Shown here piece by piece: positions 8,382 through 17,040 of a stretch of 34,819 nucleotides of DNA (positions within the stretch are counted from its first letter, which is position 1; every line of letters begins with the position of its first letter). The position numbers were made by a program, and so were the translations under genes. A model generated the notes under the pieces. That model was given only the letters and a program-made list of their open reading frames with translations, did no database searches and was not told the origin of the DNA. The DNA is from CAADGU01 sp964581605 (lineage in GTDB: Bacteria > Chloroflexota > Anaerolineae > Promineifilales > Promineifilaceae), in the NCBI GenBank assembly GCA_964581605.1, contig CAZOPF010000061.1:1-34819 (forward strand), written 5' to 3'.

Positions 8382-11300
8382 GTGACCCAATCAACCCCTT
8401 TTGCCTCCCTGAATGATCTGCGGGCAGCGCATCGTGACCTGCTGCAAGAACGCCGCAATGAAAACTCAGATAATGCCCTGCTGCCCGAACAGATCCGGTC
8501 ATTCATTGAACGTGGACAGGCTGCCGGGATTTATTTGCAAGGGAGCGAAGAGCGGTTTGAAGCCCAAAATCTGCTCGATTTCTGGTCGAATGAGCTATAC
8601 CACCTGACGCAAGAGGACGTGAACGCCAATCTGTCAGAGTTCGACCCTGAACAGGCCCCGGAACTGGCCGACCCTCTTTGCCCTTATATCGGGTTAGACC
8701 CATTTGACACGGCCGTACACAACCTCTTCTTCGGCCGTGACCCACTCGTCAAAAGCATGGTGGAGCGGCTGGAAAATAACCGCTTCCTGGCCCTTTCTGG
8801 CCCTTCCGGCAGCGGCAAAACCTCCCTTGTTCAGGCCGGTCTGCTGCCCAAATTGCAGGCGGGCGGGCTGCCAGGTAGTCAGGATTGGCTCTATTTGCTG
8901 CCGCTGGTGCCCGGCTCAGACCCCATTACCAGCCTCATTCGGCTGATACGTACGGCCGATAACACCAGTGGTTGGGTGGCTGAAACCACCAACCTGTTGT
9001 TAACCTCGCCCGCCACCCTGACCGATCTGATCAACCGGCGGGCGCAAGGGCAGCGTGCCCTCTTGTTTGTGGATCAATTTGAAGAAATTTTCACCCTTTG
9101 CCAGGATCAGGCGCGGCGGCAAGCCTTTATAGATGCCCTGCTCTATCTCGTGCAATCCCCAGAAAACAATCATCTGCTCGTCTTGACCATGCGCACTGAC
9201 CTGGAAAGCAATCTGCTACGCATGGCGGAATTCCACGCTGCTTATGTTGGCGGGCAGTTGCGCGTGACCACGATGAACGCCAGTGAACTGCGGCAAGCCA
9301 TTTTGCAACCGGCCGAACTGGTAGGGCTGAAATTTGAAGATGGGCTGATCGAGCAGTTGGTCAGCGATGTATTGGGCGAACCGGCTGCCCTGCCCTTGCT
9401 GCAATTTACACTGCTCAAGCTGTGGGGAAAACGGGAGCGCAACCGTGTCACCTGGGCCGCTTATACCGAATTGGGTGGTGGCCGGGATGCCCTGGCCAAC
9501 AGCGCCGACCGCCTTTATAACAATTTTAACCCGGCCGAACAACGTATTGCCCGGCGTATTTTGCTCAAAATGGTGCGCCCCACGCAGGGTTTAGACGTGG
9601 TGCGCAACCGGGTGCAGCGGCAACAGTTGTACGAACCCTCTATTGGCACCGCACGAGTAGATTATGTGGTGAATCATTTTGCCAGAGAGCGGCTTATTCG
9701 CCTGACGCCGGGGGATACGCCGGAAACGGACCAGCTAGAGATTGCCCACGAAGCGTTGGTGCGGAATTGGCCGCGCCTGATTGGCTGGTTGGAAGAGGAT
9801 CGGGTGGAGCTGCGCCACCGGCTGCGGCTGACGGAAATGGCGGAGCAGTGGGACGCGCTGGGGCAGGATGAAAGTGCGCTGCTGCGTGGTGTGGTGTTGG
9901 AGGAAGCGCAGCAGTATGTGGATTTGAGCGAATTAGAAAAGGCGTTTGTGGCGGCCAGCGTGACGGCCGTAAAACAAGAAGAGATGGCGCGTGAAGCGGC
10001 CCGCCAACGGGAATTGGAGCAGGCGCGTCAGTTTGCCCGGCGGTTGTCTGTGTTGGTTGTGTTGTTGGCTTTTGTCTTTTTAGTCGCCCTCGGTTTTGCT
10101 ATTTTAGCCCGGCAGAATGCCCTGGAAGCACAACAAAACGCGCAAATTGCCCAGGACAATGCAGCCACGGCCGTCGCCAATGAACAGAACGCCGAAGATG
10201 CTCAGGCCACGGCCGTGGCCAATGCCCACATCGCCGCCCAAAACGAGGCGACGGCCGAAGCCGCCCAATTGTTGGCCGAAGCCAACGCCGCCCTGGCCGC
10301 CACCGCCGAAGCCGAAGCCAACCAGCAGCGCCAGATTGCCGAAAACGAGCGCGACCTGGCCGAAACGAGCGCCCAGGCAGCCATTGATGCCCGCGCCACC
10401 GCCGAAGCTAATGAAGAATTAGCCCAGGCTAATTTCCGGTTGGCAGCGGCGCGTGAGCTGGCGGGGGCGGCCGTTTCCCAATTGAGCAGTGACCCGCAGT
10501 TGAGTTTGTTGCTGGCGTTGGAAGCGGTGGAAACCACCCTGAGCGCGGGCGACCCACCACCACCGGAAGCAACGGATACACTGTATCGGGCGGTGCAGGC
10601 ATCGCTATTGGTCTCTACATTGGCCGGGCATACGGGGGCGGTGACGGATACGGCCGTGAGCGCCGACGGCCGTTGGATTGCCACAGCCAGCGAGGATAAC
10701 AGTGTCAAAATTTGGAACGCCACCACCGGGCAGGAAGTTTACACCCTCACCGGCCACGAAGCGCCAATCACCAGCCTGGCTTTCGCGCCTACCGGCACCC
10801 ATTTGGCAACCGGCAGCACGGATGGTCTGGTAATTGTGTGGGATGTGCTGGCCGGAACGCTGGTGCGGGCCATGCGCGGTGAGGACGATGGCGGGGTGCG
10901 GGCGGTGGACTTTCACCCGGATGGCGAACGAGTGGCCGCCGGGTATGAAGCAGGTACGGCGCGCGTGTGGGATTTTGTTACCGGCCAATCACTGCTGCGC
11001 CAGTTTGCCCATCGGCAGCCAGTGAATGACGTGGTATTTATTGGTGATGGCTCTCGCTTTGCCAGTGGCGGTGAAGATGGCATTGTGGTGGTGCAAAATA
11101 CAGAATCAGGCATTCCGGTTTTCTCCTTTGTGGCTGAACTGGATAATGCCGGGCAACCTGTGGCCGTAAATGATATTACGGCCGCACCTGATGGCTCATT
11201 AATTGCAGCAGCGAAGGAAAATGGCGTGGCCCGTATCTGGCAAGGGGAGAGTTTATTAACGACGTTGTCCGGGCATAATGGGCCGGTAACGGCCGTTGCC

Positions 11301-12509
11301 TTTAATGCCGATGGTTCGCGGTTAGCCACAGCCGGGGCAGACAGTTCGGCTAAAGTGTGGGACATAGCGGCCGAACGGGCGATTCTGACGCTTTCCGGGC
11401 ATACGGGAGCGTTGACGGCCGTCGCCTTTTATCCTGATGGTGACCGGCTGGTAACGGCCGGGGCTGACGGCACAGCCCGTATCTGGAATGCGGAAACGGG
11501 GCTCGAGCCATTGGTATTGACTGATCATCGCGGCGGGGTGAATAGTGTACGTTTTAATGCGGCGGGCACGGCCGTGACTACCGCCAGCAATGACCAGACG
11601 GTGCGTGTGTGGGATAGTGCCACTGGTGAAACGCTGCTAACTTTGACCGCGTTTCCCAGCGCCGTAAATACGGCCGAGTTCCATCCCACGCAGCCCATTG
11701 TTGCCACCGCCTCTCAGGATACGGTGATGCGCCTGTTTGATTTGACTACCGGCGAACAATTGCTGCCCCTTTATTTCCACCCGGATATTGTCAATGACCT
11801 GGCCTATAGCCCGGATGGAACACAGCTGGCAACGGCCGGGCAGGATGGGGTGGTGCGTATTTGGGATACAGCGACGGGTGAGGTGGCATGGGAATTGGCC
11901 CACCAGACGCCGGTCGCCTCCGTTACATTTCGTGTGGATGGCTCACAATTAGTGGCAGCCAGTGGTGAGACGGCCGTCATGTGGGATTTGACGACTGGCG
12001 AAAGCGCCCCACCTATTTCCGGCCATAATGGGTTGATTCATCATGCCATTTTCAGCCCGGACGGACAATTTTTAGTGACGGCCGGCGCGGATGGGTTGGT
12101 GAAGTTGTGGGATTTGCAGAGTGGGGAATTGGTGCGCACCTTTTCCGGGCACAGCGGGCCGGTGTTGTGGGTGGCGTTTAGCAGTGACGGTTCGCAGTTG
12201 GCAACAGCGAGTGTGGACAAAACGGCGCGGTTGTGGGATGTGGCGACGGGCAATGTGCTGCGGACTATTTTGGGGCATACGTCAGCGGTGACAGCCGTTG
12301 CCTTTAGCCCGGACGATACCTCTTTAGCCACCGCCAGCCTGGACAGCACCGCCCGTATCACGCCGCTGACCTCAGTAGAAGTGTTGATTGCGCAGGCGTG
12401 GGAACGGCTGGCACGGCCGTTATCCCCGGATCAGTGTATGCAGTATTTACATGGGCAACCCTGTTTCACCATTGATATTAGTGGCCCACCGCCAACGGCC
12501 GTGCCGTGA
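8382..12509 (+). CDS. Membrane nSTAND1 NTPase with 14 WD40 repeats
   Basis: A 1375-residue protein beginning at GTG 8382, with AAGGAAG (8371-8377) as ribosome site. Order: shared N-terminal module (about 3-85), CPYIGLDPF...LFFGRD entry motif, Walker A GPSGSGKTS (140-148), Walker B ALLFVDQFEE (about 226-235), LEIAHEALVRNWPRL segment, a single transmembrane helix (about 555-575) preceded by Arg residues, and a ~110-residue Ala/Glu/Gln stalk with coiled-coil character. The linker typical of STAND-WD40 proteins (DPQLSLLLALEAVETT) leads into WD40 repeats from about residue 747. I count 14 units of the GH...V..AFSPDG..LATAS.D...RIWD type, enough for two seven-bladed propellers. Polarity predicts the propellers outside the cytoplasmic membrane, acting as the sensor for the cytoplasmic NTPase switch. 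Paralogue of the preceding gene in the NTPase half; the sensor half is unrelated. The stop directly abuts the convergent gene. Confidence 0.88.
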   Translation: MTQSTPFASLNDLRAAHRDLLQERRNENSDNALLPEQIRSFIERGQAAGIYLQGSEERFEAQNLLDFWSNELYHLTQEDVNANLSEFDPEQAPELADPLCPYIGLDPFDTAVHNLFFGRDPLVKSMVERLENNRFLALSGPSGSGKTSLVQAGLLPKLQAGGLPGSQDWLYLLPLVPGSDPITSLIRLIRTADNTSGWVAETTNLLLTSPATLTDLINRRAQGQRALLFVDQFEEIFTLCQDQARRQAFIDALLYLVQSPENNHLLVLTMRTDLESNLLRMAEFHAAYVGGQLRVTTMNASELRQAILQPAELVGLKFEDGLIEQLVSDVLGEPAALPLLQFTLLKLWGKRERNRVTWAAYTELGGGRDALANSADRLYNNFNPAEQRIARRILLKMVRPTQGLDVVRNRVQRQQLYEPSIGTARVDYVVNHFARERLIRLTPGDTPETDQLEIAHEALVRNWPRLIGWLEEDRVELRHRLRLTEMAEQWDALGQDESALLRGVVLEEAQQYVDLSELEKAFVAASVTAVKQEEMAREAARQRELEQARQFARRLSVLVVLLAFVFLVALGFAILARQNALEAQQNAQIAQDNAATAVANEQNAEDAQATAVANAHIAAQNEATAEAAQLLAEANAALAATAEAEANQQRQIAENERDLAETSAQAAIDARATAEANEELAQANFRLAAARELAGAAVSQLSSDPQLSLLLALEAVETTLSAGDPPPPEATDTLYRAVQASLLVSTLAGHTGAVTDTAVSADGRWIATASEDNSVKIWNATTGQEVYTLTGHEAPITSLAFAPTGTHLATGSTDGLVIVWDVLAGTLVRAMRGEDDGGVRAVDFHPDGERVAAGYEAGTARVWDFVTGQSLLRQFAHRQPVNDVVFIGDGSRFASGGEDGIVVVQNTESGIPVFSFVAELDNAGQPVAVNDITAAPDGSLIAAAKENGVARIWQGESLLTTLSGHNGPVTAVAFNADGSRLATAGADSSAKVWDIAAERAILTLSGHTGALTAVAFYPDGDRLVTAGADGTARIWNAETGLEPLVLTDHRGGVNSVRFNAAGTAVTTASNDQTVRVWDSATGETLLTLTAFPSAVNTAEFHPTQPIVATASQDTVMRLFDLTTGEQLLPLYFHPDIVNDLAYSPDGTQLATAGQDGVVRIWDTATGEVAWELAHQTPVASVTFRVDGSQLVAASGETAVMWDLTTGESAPPISGHNGLIHHAIFSPDGQFLVTAGADGLVKLWDLQSGELVRTFSGHSGPVLWVAFSSDGSQLATASVDKTARLWDVATGNVLRTILGHTSAVTAVAFSPDDTSLATASLDSTARITPLTSVEVLIAQAWERLARPLSPDQCMQYLHGQPCFTIDISGPPPTAVP

Positions 12510-13178
12510 TTAAATGTAGGTAACAATTTGTTCCAGGGGTTTTTTAGTAATGGCGGGGACTTGCACGTTTTCTACAGGGTAGCCAACTACGAGGATAAGA
12601 TACGGCCGTTCGTTTTTCGGCCGGCCCAGAATATCATTCAAAAAGCCCATGGGGCTGGGGGTATGGGTAAGTGTGGCTAAACCGGCCATGTGGCAGGCAG
12701 CTACCAGAAAACCGGTGGCAATGCCCACCGACTCCTGCACATAATAATGCTTCACATGCTCCCCATTTTCGCGCAATGAGTAGCTTTCAGCCATCACCAC
12801 AATGAGTATGGGTGCTTTTTCCAGAAATGGTTTGTGCCAATCGGTGGCAAACGGTTCCAATGCTTCCAGCCATTCTTTGGGGGCACGCCGTTCATAAAAA
12901 TCGCGCTCTTCTTCTTCGGCCGCTTCTCGGATTTGTTTCTTGATCGCCGGATCAGAGACGACCACGAAGTGCCAGGGCTGCAAATTGGCCCCGTTCGGCG
13001 CCGTTCCGGCCGTAAGGATACATTGCTCAATGACCTCGCGGGGCACTTCCCGGCTGGAATATTCGCGCACAGTACGCCGCCGCCGCATGGTGGTGTAAAA
13101 TTCCGTCGCCCGCTGCCGCATTTCGGTTAAAGGATATTCTTGATATTCGGTGTGGGGTATAAATTTAGCCTCGCTCAT
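12510..13178 (-). CDS. Iodotyrosine deiodinase-like nitroreductase-family flavoprotein
   Basis: A 222-residue FMN protein of the nitroreductase superfamily, of normal length for the iodotyrosine deiodinase (IYD) branch. RRRRTVREYSSREVP near residue 32 binds FMN phosphate, TAPNGANLQPWHFVVVSD follows, and TLTHTPSPMGFL is characteristic of IYD. The substrate-closing triad of IYD is intact: E91, Y95 and K116 keep the spacing of human E157, Y161 and K182 (Y to K is 21 residues in both). IYD enzymes reductively remove halogen from halotyrosines through a one-electron flavin mechanism; bacterial members exist but their natural role is unclear. No membrane anchor is present, as in bacterial forms. 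An AGGGAG ribosome site lies 11 nt upstream of the ATG. It converges on the WD40 STAND gene with no intergenic base and diverges from the esterase gene. Confidence 0.82.
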   Translation of the reverse strand: MSEAKFIPHTEYQEYPLTEMRQRATEFYTTMRRRRTVREYSSREVPREVIEQCILTAGTAPNGANLQPWHFVVVSDPAIKKQIREAAEEEERDFYERRAPKEWLEALEPFATDWHKPFLEKAPILIVVMAESYSLRENGEHVKHYYVQESVGIATGFLVAACHMAGLATLTHTPSPMGFLNDILGRPKNERPYLILVVGYPVENVQVPAITKKPLEQIVTYI

Positions 13179-13275
13179 GTTGAATCAATCTCCCTGCCTG
13201 ATATGGGGTGGATGATAGCGGATTTTCCCACGACTGACCACGTATAAGGTTGTAGTTACAGAAGTGAGGAACAGG

Positions 13276-14208
13276 ATGAAACATACACTCTGGGTTATCA
13301 TTTTGTGGTTGCTGGCGGCGTGTAGCCAGGCCGCAGCTACCCCTACCGCTACGCCTGAAGCCATGTCTACGTCCACGCCAACCCCCATTCCCACACCAAC
13401 TTTTGACGCTGCCAAACTGGGCAGTGCGGAACGGGATGTGACCTATTGTGCGCCAGACGGCCGTGCCCAAAAGCTCGACATCTACTATCCCTCATCCGGT
13501 GGCCCCTGGCCGCTGTTCCTCTATGTGCATGGCGGCGGTTGGAGCGAGGGAGACAAAGCGGAAGGGGAAGGGTGGCGCGGTCTGAATGAGCAAGGGATAT
13601 TGGTAGCTTCAGTGAATTACCGCCTGGCCGCCGAAGGCAAATTTCCGGTGATGATTGAAGATGTGCAATGCGCGGTACGTTATCTGCGGGCGCACAGCGC
13701 CGATTACAACATGGACCCCAACCGCGTCGTAGCCACAGGCGCCAGCGCGGGTGGGCATCTGGTGGCGCTGCTGGGCACGGCCGACGAGACGGCCGCCTGG
13801 GATCAGAGCGAATACGCCGACCAGTCCAGCCGGGTGCAGGGGGTGATCACGATGGCCGGCCTGTTTGATTTTACGGTTAATTTGCCCAGTGGTACGAATT
13901 CGGCCGTTTATTACGCTTTTGGCGGTCTGGCCGGAGACGGTTCGCCGGAAATGGCGGCCGCCAGCCCGGTGACATACATATCAGCCGATGACCCACCGTT
14001 TCTCATTTTACATGGTGATGCGGATGGGGTGGTGCCGGTGGCCCAGAGCGAGATTTTGTATGAACGACTGACGGCCGTTGGCGTGCCCGCCACGCTGGTC
14101 ATTGTGCAAAACGGCAATCACAGCCTGGGCGGAGCCAACGCCAGCCCCACACAGGCCGAAATCAATGAGATCATCGCCACCTTTTTGGCCGAAAATATCC
14201 AACAGTAG
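13276..14208 (+). CDS. Alpha/beta-hydrolase esterase lipoprotein
   Basis: A secreted lipoprotein of about 310 residues. The signal peptide ends in LLAAC, giving a lipidated Cys near residue 15, followed by a Thr/Pro-rich linker to about residue 45 typical of Chloroflexota lipoproteins. The hydrolase belongs to the HSL/carboxylesterase-like (BD-FAE type) family: oxyanion-hole HGGGW, nucleophile elbow GASAGG with S157, acid D250 in HGDADGVVPV, and H282 in NGNHSLGG. Such enzymes cleave acetyl or feruloyl esters on polysaccharides or small esters. ATG 13276 is preferred over 13264 because it keeps a short signal peptide and has GAGG about 6 nt upstream. The next gene, a glycosidase lipoprotein, is 64 nt downstream, which suggests shared action on a glycan outside the cell. 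Confidence 0.8.
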   Translation: MKHTLWVIILWLLAACSQAAATPTATPEAMSTSTPTPIPTPTFDAAKLGSAERDVTYCAPDGRAQKLDIYYPSSGGPWPLFLYVHGGGWSEGDKAEGEGWRGLNEQGILVASVNYRLAAEGKFPVMIEDVQCAVRYLRAHSADYNMDPNRVVATGASAGGHLVALLGTADETAAWDQSEYADQSSRVQGVITMAGLFDFTVNLPSGTNSAVYYAFGGLAGDGSPEMAAASPVTYISADDPPFLILHGDADGVVPVAQSEILYERLTAVGVPATLVIVQNGNHSLGGANASPTQAEINEIIATFLAENIQQ

Positions 14209-14247
14209 CCCGATTTTCTAAATCGGGTGGCGATTTGGAAAATCGCC
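14209..14247. repeat. Twin perfect hairpins
   Basis: CCCGATTT-TCT-AAATCGGG (14209-14227) and GGCGATTT-GGA-AAATCGCC (14229-14247) are two back-to-back hairpins with 8-bp perfect stems and 3-nt loops that share the GATTT/AAATC core. They begin at the base after the esterase stop codon. No T tract follows. They may separate or stabilise the transcripts of the two lipoprotein genes. Confidence 0.8.
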
Positions 14248-14272
14248 TTACAACTTTACAGGAGAAATGGAA

Positions 14273-16042
14273 ATGCTGAATCGTTACAGACAGATGGTGG
14301 GTTTTCTGGCAGTCACGGCCGTATGGCTTACTGCCTGTGGTGAAGCGGCGGAAACGGCAACGCCCGTACCCGCCCCTATTGCCACCACCGCCCCATCGCC
14401 TACCGTACCAGAAAATTTGCCAGAGATTACGGCCGTCACCCTTGACCGCCCCACCTTACCTCGTTATGAATCGCTGGAAATGACGCTGGACGTAACGGCC
14501 GCATACAGCAACCCCTACGACGCCCGCGAAGTGACCCTGGACGGCATTTTCACCGCCCCTGACGGTTCAGAAATGAGTGTGCCCGGTTTTTGGGACGGGG
14601 AAGAAGCATGGCGGTTGCGTTTCACCCCTTCCCAGGCAGGCGAGTGGCGTTACCAGCTATTGCTCACCGATGCCAACGGGATTAGCTTACCGGCCGAGGG
14701 CACATTCACCGTCACCCCCTCCAACCATCATGGCTGGCTGCAAGCGGGCAATTGGGTCAACCCGGATTACAGCGGCCACTACCTGGTTTACCACGACGGC
14801 ACCCCCTTTTATGGTCTGGGACACGCCGACGCGCTCAATATCCTCATGGACGGTTTTGATATTGAGGACGGCGTAGGACTCTTTAACGATATGGTGGCGG
14901 CGGGCGAAAATTATGTGGTCTGGTGGCCGCTTTACAGCGCCTCTCCCGTCAACAACAGTTACAATGATTACTCGGTGGCGAATCTCAACCTGATAGACGC
15001 CATTGTCAAAGATGCCCAGACCAAAGGGATTTTTCTCATCTTCACCATCTGGGATCATCCCCAGCTACGGGACGATACGCATGAGTGGGATACAGGCAAT
15101 TGGGGCAGCAACGGTTTTAACAAACTGACCGACCTGGAATCCTTTTTTGTGGATGAGGAAGCGTGGGCGTGGCAGGAGAATCTGTACCGTTATATCATCG
15201 CCCGTTGGGGGCACAGCACGGCCGTTGGCATGTGGCAGACCGTCACCGAAATTAACGGCACGAACGCTTATGAGCAGACCAATCCCTGGCATGAAAAAGT
15301 GAATGCCTACTTTGTGGCCCACGACCCCTACCGCCACCCCACCACCGCCAGCCGCTCCGGGGATGTGGATTGGGAACAGGGGCATCTGGTGATGGATGCA
15401 CCACAGGTACATTTGTACGACTTTAATACTGATGCCGTCGGCGCGGCGCAGGTGCTGGCCGATTGGACAGGCCTGATGTTTACACGGGCGGAAAAGCCGA
15501 ATTGGGTGGGGGAATTTGGCGTGCCGGGCAACACCTATTACCCGGAGCTATTCCACAATGCCATTTGGGCCGCGCTGGCCAGTGGCGCAGCCATGACTCC
15601 GGCCGAATGGAACAGTGGCGGCAACTGGATGCGTATGTCGCCGGAGATGTTGGCGGACATGGCCCGGCTGGGCACATTTGTCTCGGATTTACCGCTGGCA
15701 CAACTCAAGCCGACGGCCGTGACTCTCACCAGCAATGACCCGGACGTGCGCGGTTGGGGTGTTATTGGCACGGACGGCGGGCTGTTTTGGGTGCAGGATT
15801 TTGCCCTGGCTGGCGCACCCATTGAAGAGGTGCGTGCGGATGAAACAGTGCGCCAGGGCGTATCCGTGTCTATGATGGGGATGGCGGAAGGGGTGTATGA
15901 GATACGGCCGTACCACACCTGGCAAGGTACCTATCTGGACAGCTTTACCGTCGCATGTACGGCCGGCCAACCCTGCACCATCCCCCTGCCCGATTTTGCA
16001 GATGATATGGCGTTTAAGGTGATAAGAGTGATTGGGGATTAG
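14273..16042 (+). CDS. DUF5060/GH-A clan glycoside hydrolase lipoprotein
   Basis: About 589 residues. A lipobox VWLTAC places the lipidated Cys at residue 22, followed by a Pro/Ala/Thr linker. Residues ~45-150 form a DUF5060-type beta-sandwich (FTAPDGSEMSVPGFWDGEEA, RFTPSQAGEWRYQL) that commonly precedes TIM-barrel glycosidases. The barrel starts near 160 (GTPFYGLGHADA). E326 in MWQTVTEINGT is the likely acid/base and E414 in NWVGEFGVPG the likely nucleophile, the clan GH-A arrangement. A beta-rich domain closes the protein. Substrate cannot be read from the sequence. ATG 14273 lies 8 nt after GGAG (14261-14264), better than ATG 14267. The enzyme would act on the outer face, next to an esterase lipoprotein and sugar permeases, so glycan degradation with uptake is a reasonable inference. 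Confidence 0.78.
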   Translation: MLNRYRQMVGFLAVTAVWLTACGEAAETATPVPAPIATTAPSPTVPENLPEITAVTLDRPTLPRYESLEMTLDVTAAYSNPYDAREVTLDGIFTAPDGSEMSVPGFWDGEEAWRLRFTPSQAGEWRYQLLLTDANGISLPAEGTFTVTPSNHHGWLQAGNWVNPDYSGHYLVYHDGTPFYGLGHADALNILMDGFDIEDGVGLFNDMVAAGENYVVWWPLYSASPVNNSYNDYSVANLNLIDAIVKDAQTKGIFLIFTIWDHPQLRDDTHEWDTGNWGSNGFNKLTDLESFFVDEEAWAWQENLYRYIIARWGHSTAVGMWQTVTEINGTNAYEQTNPWHEKVNAYFVAHDPYRHPTTASRSGDVDWEQGHLVMDAPQVHLYDFNTDAVGAAQVLADWTGLMFTRAEKPNWVGEFGVPGNTYYPELFHNAIWAALASGAAMTPAEWNSGGNWMRMSPEMLADMARLGTFVSDLPLAQLKPTAVTLTSNDPDVRGWGVIGTDGGLFWVQDFALAGAPIEEVRADETVRQGVSVSMMGMAEGVYEIRPYHTWQGTYLDSFTVACTAGQPCTIPLPDFADDMAFKVIRVIGD

Positions 16043-16095
16043 GAGATTGAGCGATTGGGAGATTGATTGGTACTCTCCCAATCTCCCAGTCTCAA
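16041..16095. repeat. Tandem-repeat hairpin (GAGATTGGG type)
   Basis: Units of GGAGATTGAG/CGATTGGGAGATTG (16041-16070) are followed by their inverse, CTCTCCCAATCTCCCAGTCTCAA (16073-16095; quoted here in parts: CTCTCCCAATCTCCC then AGTCTCAA). The element starts at the glycosidase stop and ends 7 nt before the permease start. It uses the same unit as the element at 29874-29931. Confidence 0.75.
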
Positions 16096-16102
16096 CAAAA
16101 TT

Positions 16103-17038
16103 ATGCACATCGAACAAATCAAATACCCTCCCATAAACAAACGTCGCCGCTTCCGCCTGGGATATGACAAAACCACCGGTTTACTGCTCATCTCCCCCTG
16201 GCTGATCGGCTTTGTTTTGTTCAAACTGCTGCCCATCCTGGCCTCCTTTGGCCTCTCGTTCACCAACTTCTACCTGTTGGAACCAGGCGAAACGCGCTTT
16301 GTGGGGCTGGAGAATTACGGCCGTCTGCTACAAGATGACGCCGTTGGTTTTCTCATCATGGCCACTCTCAGCATTGCCATTCGCACCATCCCTCTCCAGT
16401 TAGCCGCCTCCATTCTGCTGGCCGCATTGCTCAACAGCCCCCGGCTCAAGGCCCGCACGGCGCTACGCACTCTTTTCTTCCTGCCCAGCATCATCCCCAG
16501 CGTGGCCATCCTTTTCATGTGGTTCGGTTTTGCTGACCCCACCACCGGCTGGCTCAACCGCTTTATTTTGCAGCCATTAGGACTCACCGGCTTCAATGAT
16601 CTTTATTCCGACGCCGCCTATGCTTTACTCATCACCATTAACTCCCTCTGGGCCATTGGGCCGGGCATGTTGATTATGTTGGCCGCCATGCAGAGTGTCT
16701 CGACAGAAATTCAGGAGGCGGCCCGTGTGGACGGCGCCGGCCCGCTGGTGCGCTTCTTCCGCATCACCCTGCCCATGATCACACCGGCTATCTTCTTTGC
16801 CCTGATCATCAACCTGATTGCTGTTTTTGGTGGCGTTATTTTGTTAGACCGGGGCAATACCTTTCGTGGCGGCGGTTCACCGTTTGACGGCTATATCACT
16901 TATTGGATTTTTGATGAGTGGCAGCTAGGGTATGCGGCCGCCCTTTCCTGGCTCTTTTTTGTGCTGGTGATGATTGTGATTGTGCTGCTCTTTTCCACCT
17001 CGCGCCGGTGGGTTTATTACCCGGATAGGGAAGGTTAA
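16103..17038 (+). CDS. Sugar ABC transporter permease, MalF/UgpA type
   Basis: A 312-residue inner-membrane permease of the CUT1 carbohydrate ABC family (binding-protein-dependent transport system inner membrane component). It has six predicted membrane helices. The cytoplasmic EAA loop that docks the ATPase is EIQEAARVDGAGPLVRFFRI, near residue 218. ATG 16103 is chosen; the frame extends upstream to a TTG at 16067 inside the repeat hairpin, which is unlikely to be coding. Its partner permease starts 2 nt after its stop. No substrate-binding lipoprotein and no ATPase subunit are in the neighbourhood, so the complex must borrow them from elsewhere. The glycosidase immediately upstream suggests an oligosaccharide substrate. 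Confidence 0.88.
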   Translation: MHIEQIKYPPINKRRRFRLGYDKTTGLLLISPWLIGFVLFKLLPILASFGLSFTNFYLLEPGETRFVGLENYGRLLQDDAVGFLIMATLSIAIRTIPLQLAASILLAALLNSPRLKARTALRTLFFLPSIIPSVAILFMWFGFADPTTGWLNRFILQPLGLTGFNDLYSDAAYALLITINSLWAIGPGMLIMLAAMQSVSTEIQEAARVDGAGPLVRFFRITLPMITPAIFFALIINLIAVFGGVILLDRGNTFRGGGSPFDGYITYWIFDEWQLGYAAALSWLFFVLVMIVIVLLFSTSRRWVYYPDREG

Positions 17039-17040
17039 CC

